Positions 51,809-62,265 are shown, numbered from the stretch's first letter. The stretch is DNA of 64,000 nucleotides from Roseomonas fluvialis (GCF_022846615.1 NZ_AP025637.1:434001-498000), one strand, 5' to 3'. Translations and numbers: made by a program. Notes: generated by a model not told the origin, from the letters alone.

Positions 51809-52786
51809 ATGAATGGTCGTCGTACGCTGCTGGTCGCCTCGATGCTCGCCGCTGCTGCGGCGCGCGCGCAGGCGCAGGCGCAGGCCTTCCCCATACGGCC
51901 CGTTCGCATCGTCGTGCCTTTCCCGCCGGGCGGGGGCGTGGATGTCTTCGCCCGCGCCGTCGCGCCTGCGCTGCAGGCCCGGCTTGGCCAGCCGGTGGTG
52001 ATCGAGAATATCGGCGGCGCCTCCTCGCGCCTCGGCACCCAGGCGGTGCTGCGCGCCGCACCGGACGGGCACACGCTGCTCGTCACCAACGATACGCTCG
52101 CGGCGGTGGAGGCGCTGCCGCCGCGTGGCGCCACGCCGCTGCTGCCGGGCCTGGCACCGGTCACCCTCGCAATCGATGCGCCGAACCTGCTGGTGACGCA
52201 TCCGCGATCGGGCATCGCTGATATCCAGGCCTATGCGGCTCGGCTGAAGGCGCGTGCGGGCAGCGTCAATGTCGGTGTGCCGGGCTGGGGCACCTCGCAT
52301 CACCTGACCAGTGAGCTGATCGCGCAGGCGATCGGCGCGCGGCCGGAGCACGTCTCCTACCGCGGCGGCGGGCCGCTGCTGGCCGACCTGCTGGCCGGCA
52401 CGGTGGATGCGGCGCTGGTCACGCTGGGCGCGGCGGCCGACCAGATCCGCGACGGGCGGCTGGTGGGCCTTGCGGTCACCTCGGCTGCGCGCGCCCCTTC
52501 CGCGCCTGCCATCCCGACCGTGGCCGAGACCATCGCGCCAGGCTTCGAGCAGGTGACCTGGATGGGCGTGCTGGTGCCCGCCGGCACGCCGCCTGCGGTG
52601 CGGGAGGCCCTGCACGCCGCCACGCGCGCCGCCCTCGATGACGCAACTGTGCGTGAACGCCTGGCTGGCCTGGGCTTCGGCGTCGTGGGCGCGCCGGCTG
52701 ACCGCTTCGCGCAGGTGCTGTCCGGCACCGCCACCCGCTTCGCGGCCGTGGTTGCGGCCGCCGGGATCACCCCTGCCGATGCCTGA
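51809..52786 (+). CDS. Bug/TctC-family substrate-binding protein (second of tandem pair)
   Basis: A 325-residue periplasmic protein. ATG at 51809, 5 bp after the first pair member; signal LLVASMLAAAAARAQAQAQA, then FPIRPVRIVVPFPPGGGVDV. The ligand loop ENIGGASSRLGTQAVLRAAP and C-terminal GVVGAPADRFAQVLSG are intact. The pair looks like an old tandem duplication: similar layout but low identity. Both precede the sulfate-binding protein gene, so a link to sulfur compounds is suggested by context only. Confidence 0.92.
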   Translation: MNGRRTLLVASMLAAAAARAQAQAQAFPIRPVRIVVPFPPGGGVDVFARAVAPALQARLGQPVVIENIGGASSRLGTQAVLRAAPDGHTLLVTNDTLAAVEALPPRGATPLLPGLAPVTLAIDAPNLLVTHPRSGIADIQAYAARLKARAGSVNVGVPGWGTSHHLTSELIAQAIGARPEHVSYRGGGPLLADLLAGTVDAALVTLGAAADQIRDGRLVGLAVTSAARAPSAPAIPTVAETIAPGFEQVTWMGVLVPAGTPPAVREALHAATRAALDDATVRERLAGLGFGVVGAPADRFAQVLSGTATRFAAVVAAAGITPADA

Positions 52787-52860
52787 CCTTCACCTTCCCT
52801 TGATCCGCCGGACGCTATGCCGCGATCCGGTGCATCGTTCCGACCTGGAGGCCTGATGCG

Positions 52861-53877
52861 ATGAACGCCACCATCCTGTCCCGCCGCAGCGCGCTTGCCG
52901 CAACCGCCGCCCTTGCCGTGGCCCCCGCCCGCGCGCAGCAGGCGCCGACGCTGCTGAACGTCTCCTACGATCCGACGCGCGAATTCTACCGCGAGTTCAA
53001 CGCGGCCTTCGCCACCACCTGGACGGCGCGCGGCAATCCGCGGCCGGGCATCAACACCTCGCATGGCGGCTCGGGCCGCCAGGCGCGCAGCGTGATCGAT
53101 GGGCTGGCCGCCGATGTCGTGACCCTCGCGCTGGCCTACGACATCGACGCGATCGCCGAGCGCGGGCTGATCGCGCGCGACTGGCAGCGGCGCCTGCCGC
53201 ACAACAGCAGCCCGTACATCAGCACCATCGTGTTCCTGGTGCGGCGCGGGAACCCAAAGGCCATCCGCGACTGGGGCGACCTGATCAAACCCGGTGTGTC
53301 GGTTATCACGCCGAACCCCAAGACTTCGGGCGGGGCGCGCTGGAACTACCTGGCCTTCTGGGCCTGGGCGTTGCGTCAGCCGGGTGGCAGCGCGGCCACC
53401 GCCGAGCAGGCGGTGGCGCAGCTGTTTCGCCAGGTGCCGGTGCTCGACACCGGTGCCCGCGGGTCCACCACCACCTTCGTGCAGCGTGGCCAAGGCGACG
53501 TGTTCCTGTCCTGGGAGAACGAGGCGCACCTGGCGAACCAGGAATTCGCGCAGGCGGGGCTCGAGATCATCTACCCGTCCTTCTCGATCCTGGCCGAGCC
53601 GCCGGTGACGGTGGTGGACCAGAACGTCGAGCGCCGCGGCACCCGCGCGCTGGCCGAGGCCTACCTCAACCACCTCTATTCCGAGGACGGCCAGCGGCTG
53701 GCGGCGAAGCACTTCTACCGCCCGCGCGACGCGGCGATACTGGCGGCGAATGCGCAGCGCTTCCCGCGCATCGACCTGGTGACCATCGACGATGTGTTCG
53801 GCGGCTGGGCCACGGCGCAGCGCACGCATTTCGACGATGGCGGCGTGTTCGACCGCATCTATCGGCCGGGCCGCTGA
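52861..53877 (+). CDS. Sulfate/thiosulfate ABC transporter periplasmic binding protein
   Basis: A 338-residue member of the Sbp/CysP family, with a signal peptide ([20 protein letters not shown], residues 7-26). [20 protein letters not shown] opens the mature chain and the oxyanion-binding segment [19 protein letters not shown] follows. [18 protein letters not shown] and [17 protein letters not shown] are also typical. It delivers sulfate or thiosulfate to the CysTW membrane channel encoded immediately downstream (4 bp gap to cysT). Confidence 0.95.
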   Translation: MNATILSRRSALAATAALAVAPARAQQAPTLLNVSYDPTREFYREFNAAFATTWTARGNPRPGINTSHGGSGRQARSVIDGLAADVVTLALAYDIDAIAERGLIARDWQRRLPHNSSPYISTIVFLVRRGNPKAIRDWGDLIKPGVSVITPNPKTSGGARWNYLAFWAWALRQPGGSAATAEQAVAQLFRQVPVLDTGARGSTTTFVQRGQGDVFLSWENEAHLANQEFAQAGLEIIYPSFSILAEPPVTVVDQNVERRGTRALAEAYLNHLYSEDGQRLAAKHFYRPRDAAILAANAQRFPRIDLVTIDDVFGGWATAQRTHFDDGGVFDRIYRPGR

Positions 53878-53880
53878 GGC

Positions 53881-54732
53881 ATGGCGACACTGGCCGCAGC
53901 CCCGGGCAGGACATGGCCGCGCCAGGCCCTGCCGGGGCTCGGCCTGACGCTCGGAATCACGCTGGCGTGGCTTGGGTTGATCGTGCTGGTGCCGCTCGCG
54001 GCGCTGGCGCTCAAGCCGTGGGAGCTCGGGCTGGCGGGCGTGGTGGACACCCTGCTGGAACCGCGCGTCCTCGCCGCCCTGCGCATGTCCTTCGGCGGGG
54101 CGGCGGTGGCGGCGCTGGCGAGCGTGCCGATCGGTATCCTGTTCGCCTGGGTGATCACGCGCTACCGCTTCCCCGGCCGGCGCGCGCTGGACGCGGTGCT
54201 CGACCTGCCTTTCGCGCTGCCGACGGCGGTGGCGGGGCTCGCGCTGACCGCGCTGTTCGCGCCCAATGGCTGGCTCGGCGCGCCGATCGAGGCGCTGACG
54301 GGGTGGAAGGTCGCCTACACCCCGACCGGCGTGGTGGTCGCGCTGTTCTTCGTGGCACTCCCCTTCGTGGTGCGCACGGTGGAGCCGGTGCTGCGCGACC
54401 TTTCGCTCGATACCGAGGAGGCCGCCGCCACGCTGGGTGCCACACGGCTGCAGACCATCCTGCGCGTGGTGCTGCCGGCGCTCGCGCCCGCCACCATCAC
54501 CGGCTTCGGCCTGGGCTTCGCGCGCGCGGTCGGCGAGTACGGCAGCGTCATCTTCATCGCCGGCAACATGCCGATGGTCAGCGAGATCGCGCCGCTGTTG
54601 ATCGTGGTAAAGCTTGAGCAGTTCAATTACGCGGCTGCGGCGGCGATTGGCCTGGCGATGCTGGCGCTGTCCTTCGTGGTGCTGCTGCTGCTCAACGTCT
54701 GGCAGCGCCGGCTGCGGCGGGGGCATGAATGA
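53881..54732 (+). CDS. cysT: Sulfate ABC transporter permease CysT (CysU)
   Basis: A 283-residue inner-membrane permease with about six helices. [20 protein letters not shown] is the first, and the coupling-helix motif [20 protein letters not shown] (EAA-loop) lies near 200-220. [20 protein letters not shown] is a typical CysT stretch. It partners CysW at 54729, whose start overlaps this stop by ATGA, and the ATPase at 55571. Confidence 0.95.
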   Translation: MATLAAAPGRTWPRQALPGLGLTLGITLAWLGLIVLVPLAALALKPWELGLAGVVDTLLEPRVLAALRMSFGGAAVAALASVPIGILFAWVITRYRFPGRRALDAVLDLPFALPTAVAGLALTALFAPNGWLGAPIEALTGWKVAYTPTGVVVALFFVALPFVVRTVEPVLRDLSLDTEEAAATLGATRLQTILRVVLPALAPATITGFGLGFARAVGEYGSVIFIAGNMPMVSEIAPLLIVVKLEQFNYAAAAAIGLAMLALSFVVLLLLNVWQRRLRRGHE

Positions 54733-55574
54733 GCGGCGCGCTGCGCCCGGCAACGCGTGATCCGCTGGCGGCGCGCGTTGCCCTGATCCTGCTGGCGCTG
54801 GTCCTGGCAGTGGTGATCTTCGTGTTGCCGGTCGTGGCGGTCTTCGCCGAGGCGCTGCGCCGCGGCCTCGATCCCGCGCTTGCCGCGATCATGGAGGAGG
54901 ATTCGCTGGCGGCCGTGCGGCTCACGCTGCTGGTCGCCGCGATCTCGGTGCCGGTGAATACGCTGGGCGGCATCGCAGCGGCCTGGGCCATCGCGAAGAA
55001 CGACTTCCCCGGCAAGCGCCTGCTGGTCACGCTGATCGAACTGCCCTTCTCGGTCTCGCCGGTCATCTCGGGGCTGGTCTTCGTGCTGCTGTTCGGCGCG
55101 CAGGGCTACCTGGGGCCGTGGCTGCGCGCGAACGATATCGAGATCATCTTCGCCCTGCCGGGCCTGGTGCTCGCGACCATCTTCGTGACCTTCCCTTTCG
55201 TGGCGCGCACGCTCATCCCACTCATGCAGGAACAGGGGCGTGAGGAGGAGGAAGCCGCCGCCACACTGGGCGCGACAGGCTGGCAGACCTTCCGTCGCGT
55301 CACGCTGCCCAACATCCGCTGGGCGCTGCTGGCAGGCGTGCTGTTGTGCAACGCGCGGGCTATGGGGGAATTCGGCGCGGTCTCGGTCGTGTCGGGCCAC
55401 GTGCGCGGCAAGACCAACACGATGCCGCTGCACGTCGAGATCCTGTACAATGAATACATGTTCGTCGGCGCCTTCGCGGTGGCCGCACTCCTGGCCCTGC
55501 TCGGCGTGGTGACGCTGGCGGCCAAGACGCTGCTCGAAGGCTTCACCGAACGGCGCCTCGGGGGTGCGGCATGA
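54729..55574 (+). CDS. cysW: Sulfate ABC transporter permease CysW
   Basis: A 281-residue permease with six hydrophobic helices. [20 protein letters not shown] is the first; [20 protein letters not shown] and the [20 protein letters not shown] coupling loop are family hallmarks, as is [20 protein letters not shown] near 215. ATGA overlaps at both ends link it to CysT and CysA for stoichiometric translation of the complex. Confidence 0.95.
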   Translation: MSGALRPATRDPLAARVALILLALVLAVVIFVLPVVAVFAEALRRGLDPALAAIMEEDSLAAVRLTLLVAAISVPVNTLGGIAAAWAIAKNDFPGKRLLVTLIELPFSVSPVISGLVFVLLFGAQGYLGPWLRANDIEIIFALPGLVLATIFVTFPFVARTLIPLMQEQGREEEEAAATLGATGWQTFRRVTLPNIRWALLAGVLLCNARAMGEFGAVSVVSGHVRGKTNTMPLHVEILYNEYMFVGAFAVAALLALLGVVTLAAKTLLEGFTERRLGGAA

Positions 55575-56650
55575 CGGTCGAGATCGATGGCCTGATGCGT
55601 CGCTTCGGCACCGCCGCCGCGCTGGACGGGGTGAGCCTGTCGCTGCGGCCCGGCGAATTCGCCGCGCTGCTGGGGCCGTCGGGATCGGGCAAGACCACGC
55701 TGCTGCGTATCCTGGCGGGGCTCGACTTCCCCGATGCCGGCAGCGTGCGCATCGCGGGCGAGGACGTCGCGGATGTCCCCGCCCGCCTGCGCGGCGTGGG
55801 CGTGGTGTTCCAGCACTACGCGCTGTTCCGCCACATGACGGTGGCGGACAACGTCGCCTTTGGCCTGCGCGTGCGCCCGCGCCGAACCCGCCCGGCGGAG
55901 GCCGAGATCGCGCGGCGCGTGGCGGAACTGCTGGAGCTGGTGCAGATCCCCGAACTGGCGCGGCGCTACCCGGGCCAGGTCTCGGGCGGGCAGCGGCAGC
56001 GCGTGGCGCTGGCCCGTGCGCTGGCGATCGAGCCCAAGCTGCTGCTGCTCGACGAACCCTTCGGTGCGCTTGATGCGCTGGTGCGCAAGGATGTGCGGCG
56101 CTGGGTGCGCGGCCTGCACGATCGGCTCGGCATCACCTCTATCCTGGTCACGCATGACCAGGAGGAGGCGATGGAGCTCGCCGACCGCATCGCGGTGATG
56201 GATCGCGGGCGGGTGCTTCAGTTCGGCACGCCGCGGGAATTGCTGGACGCGCCGCAGAACGCCTTTGTCGCGGGGTTCGTGGGGGATGCGAACAGCCTCG
56301 ATGGCGTCGTGCGCAATGGCCGGCTGGAGATTTCTGGCCTTGGTGTTCCGCCGCGCGAGGTCGGCTGGCCCGAAGGGCCGGTGCGGGTCTTCGTGCGCCC
56401 GGAGGATTTGGTGGCGGCACCTGTGCCCTCGCAGGAGGGCGCATTGCGGGTTGTGCTGGTCCGGGAGGAACGCGGTGGTACGCGTTTGGTGCTTGAAGGG
56501 GAGGGCGTGTCGCTCGATGCGATGCTTGCGGGAAGCGCCGGACGTGTGGTTCGGGGTGCCGCCTGCTCCGTGCGGCTGCGCGAAGTCATCGCCTTCTCGG
56601 CGGACGGCAGAACCCGCCTGACCGAGCGGGAGATTGCGCGTTCCCACTGA
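55571..56650 (+). CDS. cysA: Sulfate ABC transporter ATPase CysA
   Basis: A 359-residue ABC ATPase. Walker [13 protein letters not shown] (about residue 37), the Q-loop in [20 protein letters not shown], the signature [15 protein letters not shown], Walker [21 protein letters not shown] and the switch His in [11 protein letters not shown]. The C-terminal ~120 residues are the regulatory TOBE-like domain typical of CysA ([17 protein letters not shown]). It powers sulfate/thiosulfate uptake and is the last gene of the plus-strand sulfur run; nothing convincing follows for 2 kb. Confidence 0.95.
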   Translation: MTVEIDGLMRRFGTAAALDGVSLSLRPGEFAALLGPSGSGKTTLLRILAGLDFPDAGSVRIAGEDVADVPARLRGVGVVFQHYALFRHMTVADNVAFGLRVRPRRTRPAEAEIARRVAELLELVQIPELARRYPGQVSGGQRQRVALARALAIEPKLLLLDEPFGALDALVRKDVRRWVRGLHDRLGITSILVTHDQEEAMELADRIAVMDRGRVLQFGTPRELLDAPQNAFVAGFVGDANSLDGVVRNGRLEISGLGVPPREVGWPEGPVRVFVRPEDLVAAPVPSQEGALRVVLVREERGGTRLVLEGEGVSLDAMLAGSAGRVVRGAACSVRLREVIAFSADGRTRLTEREIARSH

Positions 56651-58421
56651 CACAGCGGTCGCCGTGGCCGCACCGTGCCTCCGAACGGGCCCGCTGTGGA
56701 AGGGGCGAGCCATTGTCTTCGGCACGCCGGGTCCGATGAGCGCGCCGGATACAGGTGCCGAAGGATCGACGACGGCGCCGGTGTGGCTCAGAACAACTGA
56801 GGTTGGCGACGGTGTCATGTCGGAAGGGCTCTTGCGCTTCGCGTCGCGCCGGCTGGCGGCAAAGGCCCTGATTTGCCTGGGAATTCGTAGGAATGCGCCA
56901 GCCGACTATTTGGCGTGGGGCACGAATTCCAATGCTGGATCAGGCAGTTACGACCGACCGCCAGCCCTGCTTTTATCTGGCAGTCGTATTCGGGGGTACC
57001 ATCCTGATCCCGGCCACCATCTCCATGCGCGCGAGAGACTGCGCCGCGACACGACGGCTTTCGCTGTGCTGCGAACTTCGAAGCCAAGTGGTCCCTGTCG
57101 TCAGTCGTGCTCTCTGGGCACGCATTGTTCGCCCGTTGCTCTCCCGTCGCGCTACGAAGTGCCTGCTGTTGATCTGCCGCCGGCGTGTCGTGTGAACGGC
57201 GCTCTCGCCGCCGTTTGCCTGCACCCATGTCGCCGAGGCAGAGCCACCACGGGGCCGATGCTCAGATGTTCGTGCTGGGCGCCCGCCGTTGATCCGGATG
57301 CGTTGCGTGAACGCCGCGAGCTCCGTGCAACTGGCACGACCGCGTGCTTCTGAGCATGCTGTTCGGCCGTATGCTTGGCTGGAACCTTGAGGGCGTGGCG
57401 CGACCTTGGCCACGTCGCCGTCCATGTCACGGGCTGGTAGGGAGCGCAGCGCGAATCCGACTGCCGCAGTGACGCGGAACATGCCGTTGGTAGTCTCCCA
57501 AGTGCCCGACGGCAGTGGCTTCAGGGTCATGCACGCCCGCACAGGTCATCGACGGTGGGCACCGCGTCGTAGGACACCGACGCATCAACGCCGCGACGTC
57601 ATCAGGCTTCCGCGCTGGCGACAGCCGAGCCACAGCCGGGTCGGCGAAGCGCACCACATCCGGCGCGAGTCACACATTGCGGTGCCGTGCCAGGCGGGAT
57701 CTGCAGATGGAGCTTGTCGTGCTCCCGTTCCAGCACCCATGGGTGGACCGTGTTCACGGAAGCGCCCGGGTCACGCATTTGAGCGGCACGGATCAGCGCG
57801 CGTCGCGCCGGTCGAGCCTGGTCGCCCCGAGCACGACATATTCGGACCTGGGGCATGACGTTTGCTCGACGTCGGCGCCTGGCGATGCTCGCGACGGCGG
57901 CCAGCCGCGCCATCGACGTCGATCGCGATGGCGGTCCGCGGGCTCGCCGACAGTCACGCGTTCAAGCGCCCACCGGCTGGCCGGCCGCAGCGTGCTTCGT
58001 CGCGAGACGGTATCGGCCGCAGCAAGCATACGGCGGCACGAGCCCCGTCGGTTCGACCTCGTCCGCCGCGCGCAGCGAACCGTTGTCCTTGGGCCAGGGG
58101 CAGTTGTGGCGGAGCACATGGGCGCCCAGCGTCACGTTGCCGACCGCACCGAAGGCGTCGTCATGCGCGCCGCCGGCACGATCTCGACGGGTCGAGGTCC
58201 GGCCGATCGATCCGCTCGGGCACGAGGCGGAGTGCTCTTCCTTCGCGACGGGGCGGCGCGCCGGTGGCGTGCCAGCGGCGCCGTGGCGCCGCGCCCGCCC
58301 CCTCGTCCCGGCCGCACTCTCGACGGCGTGCGGCCCAAACCACTCCATGAAGGTTAGACTCTAGTTAGAGAAGTTACGGCTGCCGCAACGCATTGATCTG
58401 GCTTCCGGATCGGGCGATTCC

Positions 58422-58484
58422 TGCGCCCGAAGTCCCGTGCCTGGTGCGCCTGAAGTCCCGATATCGGATGCGCCCGAAGTCCCG
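58422..58484. repeat. Three iteron-like direct repeats
   Basis: The 16-bp unit TGCGCCCGAAGTCCCG occurs at 58422-58437 and 58469-58484, with one variant (C to T) at 58445-58460. Periodicities are 23 and 24 bp, about two helical turns, as in plasmid iterons bound by a Rep protein. A cluster of DnaA boxes begins 13 bp further on. No rep gene was recognised nearby. Confidence 0.65.
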
Positions 58485-58497
58485 TGACCGGCAGCAC

Positions 58498-58533
58498 TTG
58501 TCCACAGGTTATCCACATCCCGGTTGTGGATAA
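58498..58533. other. DnaA-box cluster, possible plasmid-type replication origin
   Basis: There are three 9-mers: TTGTCCACA (58498-58506, one mismatch), TTATCCACA (58509-58517, perfect consensus) and, inverted, TGTGGATAA (58525-58533, perfect consensus on the minus strand). Together with the adjacent iterons this is the layout of iteron plasmid origins. It lies just inside the right attachment repeat. Confidence 0.6.
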
Positions 58534-58780
58534 CCGATCGGGTGGGGGTTCGATGATGGGCGCCGTCGTTCCGCGCGATTCGGATGGGCGGGTCGCGGTG
58601 CGCACGGCCGAGACGGCAACTGGACCGGGGCCAGGGTCGCCGCCTACCGCCCGCACGGAACACTGCAGCTCACCGCGAGGCTAGCTGCCTACATTCTGCT
58701 TACATGCTCTCTTGGACGGGTCGTGTAAGCGCAGCATGCGGGAGCTTATATCGTGCCAACCCCCTGTATGGATTGGCGGA

Positions 58781-58857
<77 letters not shown>

Positions 58858-58995
58858 GCTCCGAGCGGGCCGCGCTAATGGCATGACCCGCGGCGCATTG
58901 CAAGTCACCCCCGGCGCAGACGCCGAAACACTCTCGACACCGCGGCCCGGGCAGGGCGATCCTGCGACCATCGGCCCCGCCGGGAGGACAACACC

Positions 58996-59955
58996 ATGAA
59001 CCGCCGCACCCTGCTCGGCCTCGCCGCCGGCGCCTTTGCCCTGCCCGCGCGCGCACAGACGCTGGACCGCCCGGTGCGCATCGTCGTGCCCTTTGCACCG
59101 GGCGGCACGTCGGACATCCTGGCTCGACTGCTTGCCCCCACGCTGACCCAGTCCTTCGGCCACAACGTCGTGGTCGAAAATCGCACCGGTGCGGGCGGCA
59201 ACATCGGCGCGGACCTGGTCGCGAAATCCGCCCCCGACGGGCACACGCTGCTGCTGATCGACGTCTCGACCCTGGCGACGGCGCCCTCGCTCTATGCGCG
59301 CCTGCCCTTCGACCTGAAGCGGGACCTCGCCCCGGTCACCATGCTGATCTACGCGCCCTACATCCTCGCGGTGCATCCGTCCGTGCCGGCGCGCAACGCG
59401 GCAGAACTCGTCGCCTACGCCAAGGCCAACCCGCAGCGGGTCAATATCGGCCATGCCGGCATCGGCGTGGGCAACCACCTCACCGGGCTGCTGGTGGCGC
59501 AGCACTGGGGGGCGGACCTCACGCAGGTGCCCTATCGTGGCGGTGCGGCGGCGCTCACCGCCGTGGCGGCCGGGGAAGCGCAGATGATCATCAACGGCGC
59601 GACGGCCACCGCGCCCTTCTGCAAGCAGGGCACGCTGCGCGCCATCGCCGTGACCGGCCCCGCCCGCCTGGCCGACTTTCCCGACGTGCCGACCTTCGCC
59701 GAACTCGGCTGGCCCGCTGCGCAATCGGGCACCTGGCAGGGCGTGCTCGCGCAGGGGGCCACGCCGCCGGCCATGGTCAACCGCCTGGCCACCGACATCC
59801 GCGCCGCGATGGCCGTGCCGGCCACGGCCGAACGCATCACGGCACTGGGCGCGGTGAACAAGGCCGAGGGGCCGGACAGCTTCCGCACCTGGCTCGATGC
59901 GGAGATCGAGGTCTGGGCCGGCGTGGTGCGCGCCAACAACATCCGCCTCGACTGA
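58996..59955 (+). CDS. Bug/TctC-family substrate-binding protein
   Basis: A 319-residue periplasmic protein starting 139 bp from the tRNA-Gly 5' end, with GGGAGGAC upstream of the ATG. The signal peptide is short (RRTLLGLAAGAFALPARAQT, residues 3-22); the mature chain opens with LDRPVRIVVPFAPGGTSDIL, with NRTGAGGNIGADLVAKSAPD and GHAGIGVGNHLTGLLVA following. It is outside the island repeat. No TctA/B partner in the window; ligand unknown. Confidence 0.93.
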   Translation: MNRRTLLGLAAGAFALPARAQTLDRPVRIVVPFAPGGTSDILARLLAPTLTQSFGHNVVVENRTGAGGNIGADLVAKSAPDGHTLLLIDVSTLATAPSLYARLPFDLKRDLAPVTMLIYAPYILAVHPSVPARNAAELVAYAKANPQRVNIGHAGIGVGNHLTGLLVAQHWGADLTQVPYRGGAAALTAVAAGEAQMIINGATATAPFCKQGTLRAIAVTGPARLADFPDVPTFAELGWPAAQSGTWQGVLAQGATPPAMVNRLATDIRAAMAVPATAERITALGAVNKAEGPDSFRTWLDAEIEVWAGVVRANNIRLD

Positions 59956-60009
59956 CTGCGTGTCTCGAAGGTCCCGCACCGGCGCGCACGGCCCATCGGT
60001 CGCCGCTGA

Positions 60010-60510
60010 ATGACCGAGACTCCCGAGGGGCTGCTCGCCCGCCTGGCGGCCGCCGGCATCGCGGCCGAGACACATCACCACCCGCCGGTCTTCACCGTGG
60101 CGGAAAGCCGTGCGCTGCGCGGCAGCCTGCCCGGCGGGCACACCAAGAACCTGTTCCTGCGCCCGGCAAAGGGGGAGGGCCCCTTCCTGCTCGCCACGCT
60201 CGAAGAAGAACGCCAGGTCTCGGTCAATGCCCTGGCGCGCCTGGCCGAGGCCGGCAAGGTCACCATGGCAAGCGCCGAGGAACTGGTCGCGACCCTGGGC
60301 GTGCCGCCGGGCTCGGTCACGCCGCTCGGCCTGGTCAATGCGGCGCCCGGGGCGGTCCGCTTCGTGATGGACCGGCACTTGCTGGAGGGCTTCGACCGAA
60401 TCTGGGTCCACCCCTTGACCAATGCCGCCAGCACCGGCATGGCGCCGGGGGACCTGTTGCGCTTCCTGGCGGGCTGCGGCCACGAGGCCCGGCTGCTCGA
60501 CCTCGGCTGA
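60010..60510 (+). CDS. YbaK/prolyl-tRNA editing (aminoacyl-tRNA deacylase) protein
   Basis: A 166-residue single-domain deacylase of the ProX/YbaK family, which hydrolyses mischarged tRNA (Ala- or Cys-tRNA-Pro). Marks: HHHPPVFTVAESRALRGSLP near 22-41, GGHTKNLFLRPAKGEGPFLL with the conserved Lys (about 44), and GVPPGSVTPLGLVNAAPGAV near 98, ending in HPLTNAAST. It stands between a Bug gene and the thioredoxin-like gene. Housekeeping quality control. Confidence 0.92.
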   Translation: MTETPEGLLARLAAAGIAAETHHHPPVFTVAESRALRGSLPGGHTKNLFLRPAKGEGPFLLATLEEERQVSVNALARLAEAGKVTMASAEELVATLGVPPGSVTPLGLVNAAPGAVRFVMDRHLLEGFDRIWVHPLTNAASTGMAPGDLLRFLAGCGHEARLLDLG

Positions 60511-60606
60511 CCTTCGGGCTTCCCAGGCGGGCCGGGCCGGTTCACAACGCCTTGCGTCACGCCCCGGAGGGCGCATGTATGCGCCAAGACTAGAGGAATG
60601 CCCGCC

Positions 60607-61548
60607 ATGGAAGTCCTGTTCGACCCCGCCCGCCAGGCCGGGCCCGGCGCCGCTGCCGATGGCCTCATCAAGGATGGCGACCAGAAGACCTTCATGCAGG
60701 ACGTGGTCGAGGCGTCCCGCGAGGTGCCGGTGCTGGTCGACTTCTGGGCGACCTGGTGCGGCCCCTGCAAGACGCTGACCCCTGCGCTCGAGAAGGTCAC
60801 CAAGGCCGCCGGCGGCCGCGTCCGGCTGGTCAAGATCGACATCGACAAGAACCGCCAGCTGGTCGCGCAACTGACCCAGATGGGCCTGCCGCTGCAGTCC
60901 GTGCCAACGGTCGTCGCCTTCTGGCAGGGCCAGATCCTCGACCTGTTCCAGGGCGCTCTGCCGGAATCCGAGGTGAAGCGCTTCGTCGAGGGCCTGCTCA
61001 AGGCCGCCGGCGGCCAGATGCCGGGTGCCGACCTGATGGCCGAGGCCGAGGCCGCCGTCGCCGCCGGCGACCATGCCGCCGCGCTCGAACTGTTCGGCGC
61101 GCTGTCCCAGCAGGAGCCCGAGAACGCCAAGGCGCTGGCCGGCGTCGCCCGCGCGCTGCTGGCGCTGGGCGAGGAAGACCAGGCGATCGCCGTGCTCGAC
61201 AGCGCCCCCGCCAAGATCAAGGACGCCGCAGAGCTCACAGCGGCCCGCTCCGCCATCGAGCTCGAGGTCGAAGGCCGCCGCGCCAAGTCGATGCTCGCCG
61301 AATTCGAGAACCGCCTGGCCGCCGACCCCGATGACCACGCCGCGCGCATCGACCTCGCAATCGCACTGAATGCCGCGGACAACCGCGAGGCGGCGGTGGA
61401 TGCGCTGATCGAGGCGATCCGCCGCGACCGCGCCTGGAACGAGGAAGCCGCCCGCAAGCAGCTGCTGAAGTTCTTCGAGGCCTGGGGCTTCGACGATCCG
61501 GCCAGCAAGGCCGGCCGGCGCAAGCTCGCCGGCCTGTTGTTCCGCTGA
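60607..61548 (+). CDS. Thioredoxin-fold protein with TPR tail (CnoX/YbbN-like co-chaperone)
   Basis: A 313-residue protein. Start at the ATG at 60607 with GAGGA nine bases upstream; another ATG at 60598 is in frame but too close to that site. Thioredoxin domain at about 30-135 with the active site FWATWCGPCKTL (CGPC intact), then three TPR-like helical repeats to the end. In E. coli the relative CnoX is a redox-regulated holdase that hands clients to GroEL, but its site is SxxC. Here the CGPC motif implies disulfide exchange as well. Confidence 0.9.
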   Translation: MEVLFDPARQAGPGAAADGLIKDGDQKTFMQDVVEASREVPVLVDFWATWCGPCKTLTPALEKVTKAAGGRVRLVKIDIDKNRQLVAQLTQMGLPLQSVPTVVAFWQGQILDLFQGALPESEVKRFVEGLLKAAGGQMPGADLMAEAEAAVAAGDHAAALELFGALSQQEPENAKALAGVARALLALGEEDQAIAVLDSAPAKIKDAAELTAARSAIELEVEGRRAKSMLAEFENRLAADPDDHAARIDLAIALNAADNREAAVDALIEAIRRDRAWNEEAARKQLLKFFEAWGFDDPASKAGRRKLAGLLFR

Positions 61549-61565
61549 AGGGGCACCAGGCGTCG

Positions 61566-62240
61566 ATGCCCCCCTTCCATCCACGCCTGGCCGACCTGCC
61601 CGGGGAGATCGCGGTCTTCCCGCTCTCGGGTGCGCTGCTGCTGCCGCAGGGGCGCCTGCCGCTCAATATCTTCGAACCGCGCTACCTGGCCATGACCATG
61701 GACAGCCTGGCCAATGGCCGCATGTTCGGCATGGTGCAGGCGGATGCGCGCGCGCCTAAATCCGCGACCGGGCCGGGGCTGTACCGGACCGGCTGCCTCG
61801 GGCGGCTGTCGTCCTTCAGCGAGACGGATGACGGGCGGCTGCTGATCACCCTGACCGGCGTGGCGCGCTTCCGCATCGCGGAGGAACTGCCGCTGGCACC
61901 GGGCGGCTACCGCCGGGTGCGCGCCGACTATGCCGGGTTCCAGGCCGACCTCGCGGTCGAGGAGGGCGACGCGCCGCCAGGGGTGGATCGCACCGAACTG
62001 CTCGACGCCCTGCGCCCCTATTTCCGCGCACGCGGCATCGAGGCAAATTGGGATGCGGTGGAACAGACCGCCGACAACATGCTGGTCACGACCCTGTCGA
62101 TGGTTTGCCCCTTCGAAGTGCCTGAGAAGCAGGCGCTGCTGGAAGCACCCGACCCTGGCGAGCGCGCGCGGATGCTGGTCGCGCTGATGCGCATGGGCGC
62201 CGCCGCCAACGCCCCCTCGTCCGAGGGACGGCCGAGCTGA
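61566..62240 (+). CDS. LON peptidase N-terminal (substrate-binding) domain protein
   Basis: A 224-residue stand-alone LON-N domain without ATPase or protease parts. [20 protein letters not shown] with [10 protein letters not shown] (residues 16-45) is the signature beginning, and [15 protein letters not shown] and [20 protein letters not shown] segments follow. It follows the thioredoxin-like gene by 17 bp. By family such proteins occur in proteobacterial housekeeping operons with Trm112; an adapter or binding role is supposed. Likely cotranscribed with the upstream gene. Confidence 0.92.
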   Translation: MPPFHPRLADLPGEIAVFPLSGALLLPQGRLPLNIFEPRYLAMTMDSLANGRMFGMVQADARAPKSATGPGLYRTGCLGRLSSFSETDDGRLLITLTGVARFRIAEELPLAPGGYRRVRADYAGFQADLAVEEGDAPPGVDRTELLDALRPYFRARGIEANWDAVEQTADNMLVTTLSMVCPFEVPEKQALLEAPDPGERARMLVALMRMGAAANAPSSEGRPS

Positions 62241-62245
62241 CACCC

Positions 62246-62265
62246 TGCCGGGGTCCGCCCCGGCA
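62246..62265 (+). terminator. Hairpin after the LON-domain gene
   Basis: A perfect 8-bp stem (TGCCGGGG and CCCCGGCA) with a TCCG tetraloop lies 6 bp after the stop. No T tract follows, so it may be an mRNA-processing or attenuating hairpin rather than a strong terminator. Confidence 0.4.

Larger units (their letters stand above)
56651..58780. other. 2.1-kb region with no convincing gene between cysA and tRNA-Gly
   Basis: All frames here are short or have Arg/Ala/Pro-biased compositions typical of frame noise, on both strands, and none starts with a credible ribosome site. Some minus-strand stretches near 57962-58350 hint at decayed coding sequence (for example LGAHVLRHNCPWPKDNGS). Its right end carries iterons and DnaA boxes (58422-58533). 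It looks like a degenerate element edge. Confidence 0.5.

Noticed and set aside
52357..54753. Long minus-strand open frame (798 codons)
   Set aside because: Antisense to the Bug, sulfate-binding and cysT genes; composition is Arg/His/Gln-rich and matches no family.
57515..58357. A 280-codon plus-strand gene, and overlapping minus-strand frames, as a Rep protein
   Set aside because: Looked for a rep gene next to the iterons; the translations show no winged-helix or Rep motif and are low-quality frames.
58422..58484. CRISPR array
   Set aside because: Only three 16-bp repeats with 7-8 bp gaps and no cas genes; the spacing fits iterons, not CRISPR.
58422..58533. Chromosomal oriC
   Set aside because: No dnaA, dnaN, hemE or parAB genes nearby, and the iterons fit a plasmid origin better.
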